Made by a program: the position numbers and the translations under genes. Below are positions 36,882 through 46,230 of a DNA stretch of 64,000 nt, one piece after another. The first letter of the stretch is position 1. Each line of letters begins with the position of its first letter. The notes under the pieces are model-generated. The model saw only the letters and a list, made by a program, of their open reading frames with translations. It did no database searches and was not told the DNA's origin. The DNA comes from an uncultured Elusimicrobia bacterium (lineage in GTDB: Bacteria; Elusimicrobiota; Endomicrobiia; Endomicrobiales; CAIRNS01): assembly GCA_903880015.1 (NCBI GenBank), contig CAIRNS010000008.1, positions 1 to 64,000 of the forward strand. The letters run 5' to 3'.

Positions 36882-38066
36882 TCAACTCCTTGCCCGCAGT
36901 GACGCGGCGTGATGGTGCAATCCTTCGGTTTCTGCCAAAACAACACCGCTCTTTGCGCTTGATGCAGCAGCGGCGGCGGAATACTTGATATAACTTGTTC
37001 TTTTTAAAAATGTAGCCACGGACAAGCCGCTCGAAAACCGTGCAGTCCCCCCGGTGGGCAATACATGCGACGGTCCGGCCAGATAATCCCCCAACGCGGT
37101 CGGCGTGGCATAGCCGGCAAAAATGGCGCCGGCGTGACGGATTCGGAGCACAATAGCGTCGGGGTCGACAGTCAGTATCTCGAGATGTTCAGGCGCAATA
37201 GCATTGACCATGTCTACGGCACGATTGACTGAACACTGGGTGACATGAATTTGCGAACTATAAGTTTTATCGACGCCCTTGCGAACCGCCGCGGCGACCT
37301 TCGCAGAATCGGTAAACACATACGCACGCGCCATCGGATCGTGTTCCGCCTGGGCCATGCTGTCGGCAATGATAAACGCGGGATCGGCGCCGGCATCGGC
37401 AATAATTGCCACTTCGCTGGGGCCGGCCAGAGAATCAATGCCGGTGGTCCCGTACACCTGCCGTTTTGCCTCGTTTACATACGCATTGCCCGGGCCGACT
37501 ATCATATCAACCCGAGGAATTGAGTGCGTTCCCATAGCAAGAGCGGCGATTGCCTGTGCACCCCCAACGCGATACACTACTTCAACACCGCTGATATGCG
37601 CGGCGTACAAGACCGCCGGCGTTACATTTTTGGGCGGCGTAGCCATGACCACGCGCTTGACTCCCGCTATTCGGGCGCAGATTGCCGTCATAAGGACCGT
37701 TGAAGGATACGAATACCGCCCACCGGGAACATAGATGCCGATAGAATCAATCGGCGTCATTGTCTGACCAAGAACCACGCCCCGGCGCCGGACTTTCCAT
37801 GTTTTCTGCAACCCGCGCAATTCCCGGCGATGAAAAAGAGAAATAGCGGCAGCGGCTTGATCGAGCGCCGTCCGAACCTTCGGTTCAAGAGCTTTGCCTG
37901 AGCTGGATATATCGCGGGAAGAGACCTGAATTTCAGCAGGTTTCAGCGTTCGCGCGTCAAACTGCCGCGTATAGGCAATAAGAGCTGCGTCGCCCCGCGA
38001 TTTAACCGCCTGAATTATGCAACGAACAGACCCTGATATATCTGATTTCATGGTGCGCAATGGCAT
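36882..38066 (-). CDS. hisD: Histidinol dehydrogenase
   Basis: The enzyme oxidises histidinol to histidine. Seen are the VPGGRYSYPS loop, VDMIVGPGNAYV, the catalytic Glu/His pair in APEHLE near residue 295, GDYLAGPSHVLPTGG and the zinc-binding EGLHHHA near the C terminus. At 394 aa it is shorter than typical HisD (about 430), the difference being at the N terminus. The ATG at 38066 directly abuts GAGAGG, so a TTG six bases further (38060) or the ATG at 38051 may be the true start. It follows the murA terminator and may be the first gene of the his-trp run. Confidence 0.93.
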   Translation of the reverse strand: MPLRTMKSDISGSVRCIIQAVKSRGDAALIAYTRQFDARTLKPAEIQVSSRDISSSGKALEPKVRTALDQAAAAISLFHRRELRGLQKTWKVRRRGVVLGQTMTPIDSIGIYVPGGRYSYPSTVLMTAICARIAGVKRVVMATPPKNVTPAVLYAAHISGVEVVYRVGGAQAIAALAMGTHSIPRVDMIVGPGNAYVNEAKRQVYGTTGIDSLAGPSEVAIIADAGADPAFIIADSMAQAEHDPMARAYVFTDSAKVAAAVRKGVDKTYSSQIHVTQCSVNRAVDMVNAIAPEHLEILTVDPDAIVLRIRHAGAIFAGYATPTALGDYLAGPSHVLPTGGTARFSSGLSVATFLKRTSYIKYSAAAAASSAKSGVVLAETEGLHHHAASLRARS

Positions 38067-38115
38067 CCTCTCAACACGCCCTAAAGCACGGGGCTCCTAA
38101 ATACACTAAAAGTAT

Positions 38116-38158
38116 ATAAAAAAAGAAGCAGATGGGCAAGAAAAACCCCTGCTTCTTT
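38116..38158 (-). terminator. Rho-independent terminator after murA
   Basis: On the minus strand AAGAAGCAGGGG pairs imperfectly with CCCATCTGCTTCTT across a T-rich loop and runs into seven T residues. It lies just after the murA stop and before hisD, so it separates the two transcription units. Confidence 0.75.
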
Positions 38159-38177
38159 ACTAGTACTATGTAGACAA

Positions 38178-39431
38178 TTACTGGGCAACGCGGCGGATAT
38201 CAGCTCCCAGGGTGCGCAGTTTCTTTTCCAAGTGTTCGTAGCCGCGGTCAAGATGATAGACACGGAGCACTTCGGTTCTTCCTTCAGCTATCAATCCAGC
38301 AATTACCAATGCGGCGCCAGCCCTCAAATCGGATGCCATGACCGGCGCGCCGGAAATATTTTTTACCCCGGTCACCTGCACTGTGTTGCCTTTGATGTGT
38401 ATGTTCGCTCCCAGTCGCTGCAGTTCCGCCACATGAAGGAAACGGTTTTCAAAGACCGTTTCACGGATGGATGATTTGCCGTGAACTAAAGACATTAATG
38501 TCATCCACTGCGCCTGAACGTCAGTCGGGAACCCGGGAAAAACAGCGGTGGTTACGGTAACCGGTTTCAAGGGCTTTTTCCAGACAACGCGGATAGTATC
38601 ATTTGTGCACTGAACACCGGCGCCCGCGCGTTTTAAATGGCTCAATACCGCGGCGACATGGCGTGGATTGGTATGCGTCACGGTCACATCTCCCCGGGTG
38701 GCAGCGGCAGCAATAACATAGGTTGCTGTTTCTATCCGGTCAGGGATGACGCTATGACGGAACCCCTGCAATTTTTTTACGCCGCGAACGGTTATTTTTT
38801 TTGAACCGGCACCCGTCACGGACGCGCCCATTTTATTAAGAACATCTGCCAAATCTACAATTTCCGGCTCCCGCGCAGCATTTTCGATAATCGTCGTTCC
38901 TTTTGCAAGAACGGCTGCCAATAAAACATTTTCCGTAGCGCCAACACTGGGGTAACGAAAATGAATGTGCGCTCCGGACAAACAAGGGGCAATCGTTTTT
39001 ACATAACCGCATGTCAGAGTAATTTCCGCACCCATCTTAACGAAACTTTCAAGGTGAATATCAATTGGTCGCGCCCCAATCGCGCACCCGCCCGGCAAAG
39101 ACACCGAGACCCGGCCCAGGCGCCCCAGCAACGGGCCCATGACCAGAGTGCTGGCCCGCATTTTACGAACAAGGTCATAGGGCGCAGTCGGTTTCAACCG
39201 TCCATGAGAACGCACCGTGACGGTCGAACCGCGCATAACGATTTTTTTGCCGATATAGGTAAGAAACCGGATCGTTGTGTCAATATCCGCCAAAGCGGGA
39301 ACATTGTCGATTATGCATTCATCGTCAGTCAAAAGCGAAGCAATAAGGATGGGCAATGCCGCGTTTTTTGAACCCGACATCCGCACAGTGCCTGTTAGTT
39401 TTTTCCCGCCGCGAATAATTATCTTATCCAT
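38178..39431 (-). CDS. murA: UDP-N-acetylglucosamine 1-carboxyvinyltransferase
   Basis: The 417-residue EPSP-synthase-fold enzyme starts peptidoglycan synthesis. The nucleophile is Cys116 in SLPGGCAIGARPIDIHL, the cysteine that fosfomycin attacks, and the SGSKNAALPIL block near residue 19 binds UDP-GlcNAc. Length is normal. It lies 12 bp after prmC. Confidence 0.96.
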   Translation of the reverse strand: MDKIIIRGGKKLTGTVRMSGSKNAALPILIASLLTDDECIIDNVPALADIDTTIRFLTYIGKKIVMRGSTVTVRSHGRLKPTAPYDLVRKMRASTLVMGPLLGRLGRVSVSLPGGCAIGARPIDIHLESFVKMGAEITLTCGYVKTIAPCLSGAHIHFRYPSVGATENVLLAAVLAKGTTIIENAAREPEIVDLADVLNKMGASVTGAGSKKITVRGVKKLQGFRHSVIPDRIETATYVIAAAATRGDVTVTHTNPRHVAAVLSHLKRAGAGVQCTNDTIRVVWKKPLKPVTVTTAVFPGFPTDVQAQWMTLMSLVHGKSSIRETVFENRFLHVAELQRLGANIHIKGNTVQVTGVKNISGAPVMASDLRAGAALVIAGLIAEGRTEVLRVYHLDRGYEHLEKKLRTLGADIRRVAQ

Positions 39432-39443
39432 GATATTTCCTTT

Positions 39444-40334
39444 TTAGTGATGTATGCTTTGCACGATCAATATTCTATCAAGATGAGCGTAATCCTTAAC
39501 CATTTTGACCACTGCGAATCCCGCAGCGGTAAATAGCGCAGCCGTTTGAGCTGATTTTTGGGCATTGAGCTCAACGACTATATACCCCCGCGGTTTGAGG
39601 TACTGTTTTCCCGCAAGCGCCAATTGACGGTAAAAGCGAAGTCCGTCAGCCCCTCCGTCGAGCGCTGACCGGGGTTCACACAACAGTTCCGGCTCCAATC
39701 CGCTTAGTTCGCTGGAAAGCACATACGGCGGATTAGACACAATGATATCGAATGCGCCGGTAAGTCCTTCGCGATCAAACGGCTCGAACATATCGCCGTG
39801 ATGGAGCATGACCATACCGCTGACACCGTTAATAACGGCATTTTGACCCGCAATTGCAAGCGCGTCTTTGCTGATATCTGACGCATGGACGCGTGTTCCC
39901 GGCAAAAGTTTGGCAATGCTTACCGCAATACAGCCGGAACCCGTGCACACATCAGCTACCGTGGTTTTTTCGGCATTTTTTTTCGATAGTCCAGTCCCCG
40001 TTATCAGACGAACCACTTCTTCAACCAATAACTCTGTTTCGGGGCGCGGGATGAGGGTATGCTCATTGACGAAAAACCGCATCCCCATAAACTCGGTGTA
40101 GCCCAGAATATAGGCAACGGGCTCCCGCCGTGCCCGACGAACAATCATTTTTTTAAGCACAGAAAGACGGCCGGCAGGCACAATATCATCGCGATGCAAT
40201 GCAAGGACACCGCGGCGGCAGTCCAAAACAGACGACAAAAGCACTTCAGCGTCACAGCGCGGATCGGGAACCTTATACCGGTCCAAATACTGCGCTGTCC
40301 ATGCAAGAGTTTTTTCTATATTCCATGTTTCCAT
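39444..40334 (-). CDS. prmC: Peptide chain release factor N5-glutamine methyltransferase
   Basis: The 296-residue class I methyltransferase has the SAM loop VADVCTGSGCIAVS near residue 125 and the glutamine-binding SNPPYVLSS near 195. It methylates the GGQ glutamine of release factors, and its substrate PrfA is encoded just upstream. A 287-bp gap with a repeat element separates them. Confidence 0.95.
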   Translation of the reverse strand: METWNIEKTLAWTAQYLDRYKVPDPRCDAEVLLSSVLDCRRGVLALHRDDIVPAGRLSVLKKMIVRRARREPVAYILGYTEFMGMRFFVNEHTLIPRPETELLVEEVVRLITGTGLSKKNAEKTTVADVCTGSGCIAVSIAKLLPGTRVHASDISKDALAIAGQNAVINGVSGMVMLHHGDMFEPFDREGLTGAFDIIVSNPPYVLSSELSGLEPELLCEPRSALDGGADGLRFYRQLALAGKQYLKPRGYIVVELNAQKSAQTAALFTAAGFAVVKMVKDYAHLDRILIVQSIHH

Positions 40335-40417
40335 GATAGTAGTGCAATTTAAAGGCCGTTTGAAAAGATGACATCATACATCACCCTATCCCCTCTCGTT
40401 GTCATTCCCACCTTTTG

Positions 40418-40506
40418 TTGTCATTCCCGAGGGTTTAATCGGAAATATGGTGTTGGCTTTATTTGATATTAAACCATATCCCCGATACCACCATTCGGGG
40501 ATGACA
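40418..40506. repeat. Palindromic repeat element, family B copy 2
   Basis: An 89-bp element reads TGTCATTCCCGAGGG...AATCGGAAATATGGT on one side and AAACCATATCCCCGATACC...TTCGGGGATGACA on the other, forming an inverted repeat of about 35 bp per arm. It matches the element at 27,496-27,595. A partial GTTGTCATTCCC duplicate starts 19 bp before it and an ATCAGGATGACA copy follows it. The rest of the 40,335-40,621 gap holds no gene. Confidence 0.78.
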
Positions 40507-40621
40507 GTCATGAGATAAACCATCAGGATGACAGGATTTCTTTGTCATGCCTGCCTTCTGAATGAGAATCTGCGGGAGATATTTAAAAGAGCATTCAAGA
40601 ACAGAGAACTATTGCCTGAAA

Positions 40622-41692
40622 TTATTCTGAAGTTGTGGAAAGAAGACGAGTTTGTTCGTCGGTTATGAGTTTTTGCATCAGTTCGTCAAGGTCGCCTTCA
40701 AGGGCATCTTTAAGCCGATACATGCTGTAATCGATGCGATGGTCCGTAATGCGATTTTGAGGGAAATTATAGGTGCGGATTTTTTCTGAACGGTCGCCTG
40801 AACCGACTTGCTGACGGCGTTCCTTCATGATGGCGTCATCGTGATCCTGCTGTTTCTTTTCAAGCAAACGGGTCTGCAGTAAACGCATGGCAGTGGCGCG
40901 ATTTTTTATCTGACTGCGTTCAACCTGACAGGCAACCACGAGATTGGTCGGCAGATGGGTTATCCTGATCGCCGAATCTGTTTTATTGATGTGCTGGCCG
41001 CCTGCGCCGGACGCGCGATAGGTATCTATACGCAAATCCTCGGGCCGTATCTCGATATCAACATCTTCCGCCTCAGGGAGCACGGCGACGGTGACCGCCG
41101 ATGTATGAATACGCCCGGACGCTTCAGTTTCCGGGACACGCTGAACCCGATGAATGCCGCGCTCAAATTTCATCAACCGCCAAACATCAGAACCGGTCAC
41201 CGAAAAAATAACTTCCTTAAAACCACCCAATCCCGTTTCATGAGAATCGATGATTTCGGCTTTCCATCCCCGAATTTCCGCATACCGCGTGTACATACGC
41301 AGAAGCTCCCCGGCAAACAAGGCAGCTTCGTCTCCGCCGGTCCCGGCTCGTATTTCGACAATAATATTTTTCCCGTCGTTGGGGTCCGGAGGCAGCAACA
41401 TTACCTTCAGTTCGCGCTCGAGCGTCCCTTTTCTGACGGTGAGTTCCGCAAATTCAGCATCAGCGACCGCTTTCATCTCAGCGTCTTCTGAACTCTGCAG
41501 TTCCACTACGCCGCCAATATCCGCAAGAGTGGATATATATTCCTGCGATTTTTTCATCACCGGCACCAGACGCGAATGCTCACGCGAAAGTTTCCGGTAC
41601 TCATCCATGCGGGCGATCAGAGAAGGATCACTCAAGAGAGTTTCCAGTTCTTTAAAACGCCGTGCGATACTGTCTATTTTATTTCTTATCAT
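40622..41692 (-). CDS. prfA: Peptide chain release factor 1
   Basis: The 356-residue protein has the peptidyl-tRNA hydrolysis motif GAGGQHINKTDSA near residue 230 and an RVPETEASGRIHTSA segment before it, with the PxT-type codon-recognition domain around residues 110-200 and a C-terminal RIR/NFPQNRITDHR block. It releases at UAA and UAG. It lies downstream of rpmE, from which a terminator separates it. Confidence 0.96.
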   Translation of the reverse strand: MIRNKIDSIARRFKELETLLSDPSLIARMDEYRKLSREHSRLVPVMKKSQEYISTLADIGGVVELQSSEDAEMKAVADAEFAELTVRKGTLERELKVMLLPPDPNDGKNIIVEIRAGTGGDEAALFAGELLRMYTRYAEIRGWKAEIIDSHETGLGGFKEVIFSVTGSDVWRLMKFERGIHRVQRVPETEASGRIHTSAVTVAVLPEAEDVDIEIRPEDLRIDTYRASGAGGQHINKTDSAIRITHLPTNLVVACQVERSQIKNRATAMRLLQTRLLEKKQQDHDDAIMKERRQQVGSGDRSEKIRTYNFPQNRITDHRIDYSMYRLKDALEGDLDELMQKLITDEQTRLLSTTSE

Positions 41693-41760
41693 GTAAGATC
41701 ACCTGCTGTCCTATCAACAACGCTAACTTATTATTGCCATGTTTCCCAGTGATACTGCAA

Positions 41761-41802
41761 TAAAAAATGACAGGAGCATATCAAGCGATATGTTCCTGTC
41801 AT
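41761..41802 (-). terminator. Rho-independent terminator after rpmE
   Basis: On the minus strand ATGACAGGAACATATC and GATATGCTCCTGTCAT form a 16-bp stem with one mismatch around a four-base loop, followed by a run of six T residues. It is the strongest terminator seen in the window. Confidence 0.88.
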
Positions 41803-41818
41803 CAAATATAATCGAGGA

Positions 41819-42172
41819 CTACTTTTCTTTTTTATCTTCCTTTACTTTAACGGTTTTGGCGGCTTCCTTTTTCGTCTGCAGAATCGCCCGGCGCGGGGAA
41901 GTCGAAAGAATCTTACCCTTGGGTTTCTTAGTTATCGCCTTGACTTCCTTCTTTATGATAACTGTTTTTCCCTCAGTTTTTGCGAACCGTTTCTGGAAGC
42001 GTTCAACGCGACCGGCAGTATCGAGCAGTTTCTGTTTGCCGGTATAGAACGGATGGCAGTGGGAACAAATTTCAAGTCGAATCACGGGCTGTGTCGAGCG
42101 CGTTTTAAAAGCAAAACCACACGCACACTGCACATTTGATTCCACATATTCGGGATGTATTCCTTCTTTCAT
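41819..42172 (-). CDS. rpmE: Ribosomal protein L31 with long basic C-terminal tail
   Basis: Residues 1-75 match L31: KEGIHPEY start, zinc cysteines in CACG and [24 protein letters not shown]. This is the zinc-binding C+ form. The protein continues to 117 residues with a Lys/Thr/Ala-rich tail ([14 protein letters not shown]...), whereas ordinary L31 is about 70 residues. The tail probably contacts rRNA or is disordered. It lies between rho and prfA. Confidence 0.93.
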   Translation of the reverse strand: MKEGIHPEYVESNVQCACGFAFKTRSTQPVIRLEICSHCHPFYTGKQKLLDTAGRVERFQKRFAKTEGKTVIIKKEVKAITKKPKGKILSTSPRRAILQTKKEAAKTVKVKEDKKEK

Positions 42173-42263
42173 TGTTAGGTACTCCTTCTGTTGGTTTTAT
42201 GATTGCGGATTACAACTGCCTCCGAATCACCGTCTTTTAGTATGCCAAAATATTCCTCAAAAG

Positions 42264-43538
42264 TCAACGATCCATACTCGATGTTTCCATCGATTTCAGA
42301 AAATCCTTGTTGGATTTTGTCGATGAAAGCTTGGAGCTCAACAGTTCCATTGCCTCGATCGGGTTGAGCGGCGTAATAACTTTACGCAGGATCCAGACCT
42401 TGTTGATCTCGTCCTCGTTCATGAGCAGTTCTTCCTTGCGGGTACCCGAGCGGGTAATGTCTGCCGCAGGGAATATGCGCCGGTCAGCCAGTTTTCTGTC
42501 GAGATACACTTCGGAATTGCCGGTTCCTTTGAATTCCTCAAATATCACATCATCCATCCGGCTGCCCGTCTCAACAAGGGCGGTGGCGATAATCGTAAGA
42601 CTTCCCCCCTCTTCGATGTTGCGGGCGGCGCCAAAGAATCGTTTCGGCCGCTGAAGCGCGTTAGAATCAAGTCCGCCGGAAAGGACTCTGCCGCTTGAGG
42701 GTATCGCGGCATTGTACGCCCGGGCAAGGCGCGTGATTGAATCGAGCAAAATAACAACATCTTTACCGTGCTCAACCATGCGTTTAGCTTTTTCAATAAC
42801 CATCTCAGACACTTGAATATGACGATCTGACGCTTCGTCAAAAGTGGACGAAATAACTTCCCCTTTAACCGAGCGCTGCATGTCGGTCACTTCTTCGGGC
42901 CGTTCATCTATCAACAACACCATAAGAACGATTTCCGGATGATTTGTCGTAATCGAGTTGGCGATTTTCTGCAAAAGCACCGTTTTACCGGTGCGCGGCG
43001 CCGCGTTGATAAGCATACGCTGACCTTTGCCAAGCGGAACCAGCAAGTCCAGGACACGGGTAGACAGCTCATCGCGTTTTGTTTCCAATTGTATCCGTTT
43101 GTTAGGATATAATGGCGTTAAGTTATCGAACAACGGACGTTCTCTGATATTTTCCAGATCCTGGCCATTGACTGATTTTACCTGGAGCAACGCAAAAAAC
43201 CGTTCCTGGTCTTTCGGCGGGCGAACATATCCGGCAACCGTATCGCCTTTGCGCAAGGCAAATTTCTTTATTTGTGAAGGAGATATGTAAATATCGTCAG
43301 GGCCCGGGAGATAATTATAGTTAGGTGAGCGCAAAAAGCCAAAACCGTCCGGCAAAATCTCGAGAACACCTTCATCATACACCAAATTGTTCTCTTTGGT
43401 CTGGGCCTCAAGGATCTTGGCAATCATTTCCTGCTTGCGCAACCCCAAAGCCGCCTCAAGATTTAAGTCCTTTGCGATTTTGCTTAATTCCGCAATTGTC
43501 TTTTTAGACAATACGGTCACATCCATGGAATTCTCCAC
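42264..43538 (-). CDS. rho: Transcription termination factor Rho
   Basis: The 424-residue hexameric helicase has the RNA-binding cold-shock-like domain with [12 protein letters not shown] near residue 63, the P-loop [11 protein letters not shown] near 180 and the [13 protein letters not shown] and [11 protein letters not shown] blocks. The GTG at 43538 follows GGGAGG at good spacing; an ATG at 43526 after GGAG is nearly as good. No long N-terminal insertion is present. The 273-bp upstream gap probably holds its promoter. Confidence 0.96.
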   Translation of the reverse strand: MENSMDVTVLSKKTIAELSKIAKDLNLEAALGLRKQEMIAKILEAQTKENNLVYDEGVLEILPDGFGFLRSPNYNYLPGPDDIYISPSQIKKFALRKGDTVAGYVRPPKDQERFFALLQVKSVNGQDLENIRERPLFDNLTPLYPNKRIQLETKRDELSTRVLDLLVPLGKGQRMLINAAPRTGKTVLLQKIANSITTNHPEIVLMVLLIDERPEEVTDMQRSVKGEVISSTFDEASDRHIQVSEMVIEKAKRMVEHGKDVVILLDSITRLARAYNAAIPSSGRVLSGGLDSNALQRPKRFFGAARNIEEGGSLTIIATALVETGSRMDDVIFEEFKGTGNSEVYLDRKLADRRIFPAADITRSGTRKEELLMNEDEINKVWILRKVITPLNPIEAMELLSSKLSSTKSNKDFLKSMETSSMDR

Positions 43539-43562
43539 TAAAACCCTCCCGTAATTAACATA

Positions 43563-43652
43563 CTATTGGCATTTCTTGTGTTCCGCCGCAACGGAACAGT
43601 GTTGGAATATGTTCATCTCTGCATTGTCTAATTTCATCGGAATTTCCTGCAT
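43563..43652 (-). CDS. Possible short leader peptide upstream of rho
   Basis: A 29-codon frame ends 25 bp before the rho start; a second in-frame ATG at 43637 has AGGA at a workable distance. E. coli rho is preceded by a leader peptide gene, which makes this worth noting, but nothing in the encoded peptide is diagnostic. It may well be chance. Confidence 0.2.
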   Translation of the reverse strand: MQEIPMKLDNAEMNIFQHCSVAAEHKKCQ

Positions 43653-43811
43653 AAGGATAGTGCCTTAGGTAACCGTGTGATCAAGTTGGCATTGTAAAAT
43701 GGGGGCGGTGATTAAAAACATCATTAGCAATTAACAGAGAATCAGCCATGGTTTGATTTGATTTAAGGAATGCCGATGCAGTTAACAATGTGAAGTACAA
43801 TGATAGTATAC

Positions 43812-44429
43812 TTATTTTCCCGCTCTTGTCAAGCGTTCAAAAAGTTCTCGCGCCTGAAGAGCGGTCGATGGCCGAAAACCGTCGTTGGCAATGACAAAAT
43901 CCGCCAGTGCTTTTTTTCGAGACAACGGCATCTGCGCTTTAATCCGCAGCGCCGCATCTGCCGTTCCCAGTGAGTCGCGCGCAATCAACCGCCGGCGCTG
44001 AACAACAGCCGGAACCCACACAACCACAACCGCATCAAAGAGTTTGAGCAGCCCCGCTTCATACAACAGGGGAACTTCCACTGCTATCATAGGCGCATGT
44101 GATTGCTTCTTAAGGCGGCCAATCGCTCGGATCAAAGCGGCAACAATGGCTGGATGCGTAATGGTATCAAGCTTCCTGCGCAATCGGGGCTGAGCGAAAA
44201 TGAGCAACGCAAGCTTCCGGCGATCGATAACTCCCGCCTGCGTCAGAATATTTTTTCCGAAAGCCCGCGCGACGCTTTTAGCGGCAACCGTGCCCGGACT
44301 GACAACCTCACGGGCAATACGGTCAACATCAATCGTTACTGCACCGCAACGGCGCAACGATCTCAAAACGGTTGATTTACCGCTGGCGATTCCTCCGGTA
44401 AGCCCGAGGATAATTGGATATTTCTTCAT
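43812..44429 (-). CDS. coaE: Dephospho-CoA kinase
   Basis: The 205-residue P-loop kinase has GLTGGIASGKSTV at residues 9-21, the DVDRIAREVV segment and an LLYEAGL motif near residue 125. It makes the last step to coenzyme A. It overlaps the 5'-nuclease gene by 4 bp, the usual polA-coaE order. Confidence 0.95.
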   Translation of the reverse strand: MKKYPIILGLTGGIASGKSTVLRSLRRCGAVTIDVDRIAREVVSPGTVAAKSVARAFGKNILTQAGVIDRRKLALLIFAQPRLRRKLDTITHPAIVAALIRAIGRLKKQSHAPMIAVEVPLLYEAGLLKLFDAVVVVWVPAVVQRRRLIARDSLGTADAALRIKAQMPLSRKKALADFVIANDGFRPSTALQARELFERLTRAGK

Positions 44430-45325
44430 GTTAACAGGTCAAAAAAAGTTTCTTTTACGGGCTCGGCATTTTTTGGCAGCATCTCCTGAGCCAGTGCCTT
44501 AAATTCATAGCGGGAAAGAAATTCTCCCAATACGCGTCTGTCGGGAACGCTCACGGTGCAGTCACGCCATGTTTTGTCCAGCGGTACCGTATCGCACAAA
44601 GTCACCAGGCGTTTACTTTGCAGCAACAGATCCCGGTTATTCTCAACTATACTTTTTAGTTTCCCTTCGATACTGGCGGATGATTTCAAAATAGTATCGA
44701 TAGACCCATAGGTTTGCATGAGCTTTAGCGCCGTTTTCTCGCCGACACCCGGCAACCCCGGAATATTATCCGAAGCGTCACCCATAAGACCGAAATAATC
44801 AACCAGATCCGTAACAGCCAGCCCATACTTCTCCCGCACGGCCGCAGGGGTATAAAATATATCCTTTGATTCGTTGTATACGGTTATATGGTCGCCGACA
44901 AGCTGCAGTGCGTCTTTATCGCCGGTGACAATCACTGTTTCAACGCCGTCGCGGGCTGACTGACGCGCGAGCGTTGCAATGATATCGTCCGCCTCATACC
45001 CTGGTTTTTCAATGGTTGTCAAAGATAACGCAGCCGCGGCGGCGCGGGCAATCGGCATTTGAACTTTCAAATCATCATCCATTTCTTTGCGATGAGATTT
45101 ATAGGCGGGAAAATCAGCGTGACGGAAAGTTGCCGATGGATGATCAAAACAAACTGCACAATAATCGGGGGAGTGGACGCTCAGAAGTTTAGATAAAAAA
45201 CGGATGAACCCGTAAACGGCATTAACAGGTACGCCCTGAGAAGTCGACAAAGACGGAATCCCGTGATACGACCGGTGCACATAGGCATTGCCATCTACAA
45301 TAAAAAATTTAGCTGAGGGATTCAA
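44426..45325 (-). CDS. Stand-alone 5'-3' exonuclease/flap nuclease domain of DNA polymerase I
   Basis: I propose the TTG at 45325 (299 aa), which overlaps the trxB end by 17 bp; the longer frame would sit inside trxB. Seen are the VDGNAYVHRSYH start, the acidic sites in CFDHPSATFRH and GYEADDIIATLA, TGDKDALQL, and the helix-hairpin-helix GLPGVGEKTALKL. The protein stops where Pol I would pass into its 3'-5' exonuclease and polymerase domains. It ends in a 4-bp overlap with coaE, so it looks like a natural end, not a frameshift. The polymerase part, if present, must be elsewhere in the genome. Confidence 0.9.
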   Translation of the reverse strand: MNPSAKFFIVDGNAYVHRSYHGIPSLSTSQGVPVNAVYGFIRFLSKLLSVHSPDYCAVCFDHPSATFRHADFPAYKSHRKEMDDDLKVQMPIARAAAAALSLTTIEKPGYEADDIIATLARQSARDGVETVIVTGDKDALQLVGDHITVYNESKDIFYTPAAVREKYGLAVTDLVDYFGLMGDASDNIPGLPGVGEKTALKLMQTYGSIDTILKSSASIEGKLKSIVENNRDLLLQSKRLVTLCDTVPLDKTWRDCTVSVPDRRVLGEFLSRYEFKALAQEMLPKNAEPVKETFFDLLT

Positions 45326-46229
45326 GGTAGTGTTGTGCGGCAACTGCGGCGGTGGCGCCGTCTCCGGCAGCAGTGACAACTTGGCGCAAAAGTTTAACAC
45401 GAATGTCACCGCAGGCAAAGATGCCGGGGATGGCGGTGGCCATGGCATCATCGGTAACAATATATCCCTGCTTATCGCAGGCAACCAAGCCGCTGAGAAA
45501 TGCAGTATTCGGCACCAGTCCTATAAAAACAAATATGCCGGAAACAGGCAATTCGCTGACGGCATCCGTGCGTACATTTTTAAGTGCCACTGCAGTAGCC
45601 TGATCGTTGCCGCGCACCGCAGTTACAACCGAATCCCAAATGAATTTAATTTTGGGATTAGCAAATGCTTTGTCTTGAAGTATCTTTGCCGCCCGCAACG
45701 AATCTCTGCGGTGTATTACTGTAACAGACTTTACAAAGCGCGTAAGAAATATCGCTTCCTGAATAGCGGAATCACCGCCGCCGACAAGCGCCACTTCTTT
45801 ATCGCGAAAAAATGGCCCGTCGCAAGTGGCGCAATACGACACCCCTTTGCCGGTCAGATCAAGCTCGCCGGGGACATCCATCTTTTTATGCGTAGCGCCG
45901 GCGGCAATAATGACCGTTTTCGTGTGATAGGTATTGGCCGGAGTGCTCACCGTAAACCCGTCGGGCTGGCGTTCAATTGATGTGGCCTCTTCAAGCACCA
46001 CTGCAAGATTAAACCGGCGCGCCTGTTTCTCCATGTTGGCGGCCAAATCATAGCCGCTGGAACCTTCAGGAAACCCGGGATAATTATCTATCCAGTCGGT
46101 TATTACGGATTGACCGCCACAGCCCACCGAGTCAAGCAGGATGGTATCAAGTTTTGCCCGCGAGGCATATAAACCGGCGGTCATTCCTGACGGCCCTGCT
46201 CCAATGATTATGGTGTCGTGTTGATGCAT
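45309..46229 (-). CDS. trxB: Thioredoxin-disulfide reductase
   Basis: The 306-residue flavoprotein has the FAD motif IIGAGPSGMTAGLYASR, the redox pair in CATCDG near residue 138, the NADPH motif VGGGDSAIQEA and the C-terminal FACGDIR block. It reduces thioredoxin, encoded one base upstream. Confidence 0.96.
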   Translation of the reverse strand: MHQHDTIIIGAGPSGMTAGLYASRAKLDTILLDSVGCGGQSVITDWIDNYPGFPEGSSGYDLAANMEKQARRFNLAVVLEEATSIERQPDGFTVSTPANTYHTKTVIIAAGATHKKMDVPGELDLTGKGVSYCATCDGPFFRDKEVALVGGGDSAIQEAIFLTRFVKSVTVIHRRDSLRAAKILQDKAFANPKIKFIWDSVVTAVRGNDQATAVALKNVRTDAVSELPVSGIFVFIGLVPNTAFLSGLVACDKQGYIVTDDAMATAIPGIFACGDIRVKLLRQVVTAAGDGATAAVAAQHYLESLS

Positions 46230-46230
46230 G

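Noticed and set aside
45326-45484. N-terminal extension of the 5'-nuclease frame
   Set aside because: It lies entirely within trxB and precedes the conserved VDGNAYVHRSYH start of the nuclease fold.
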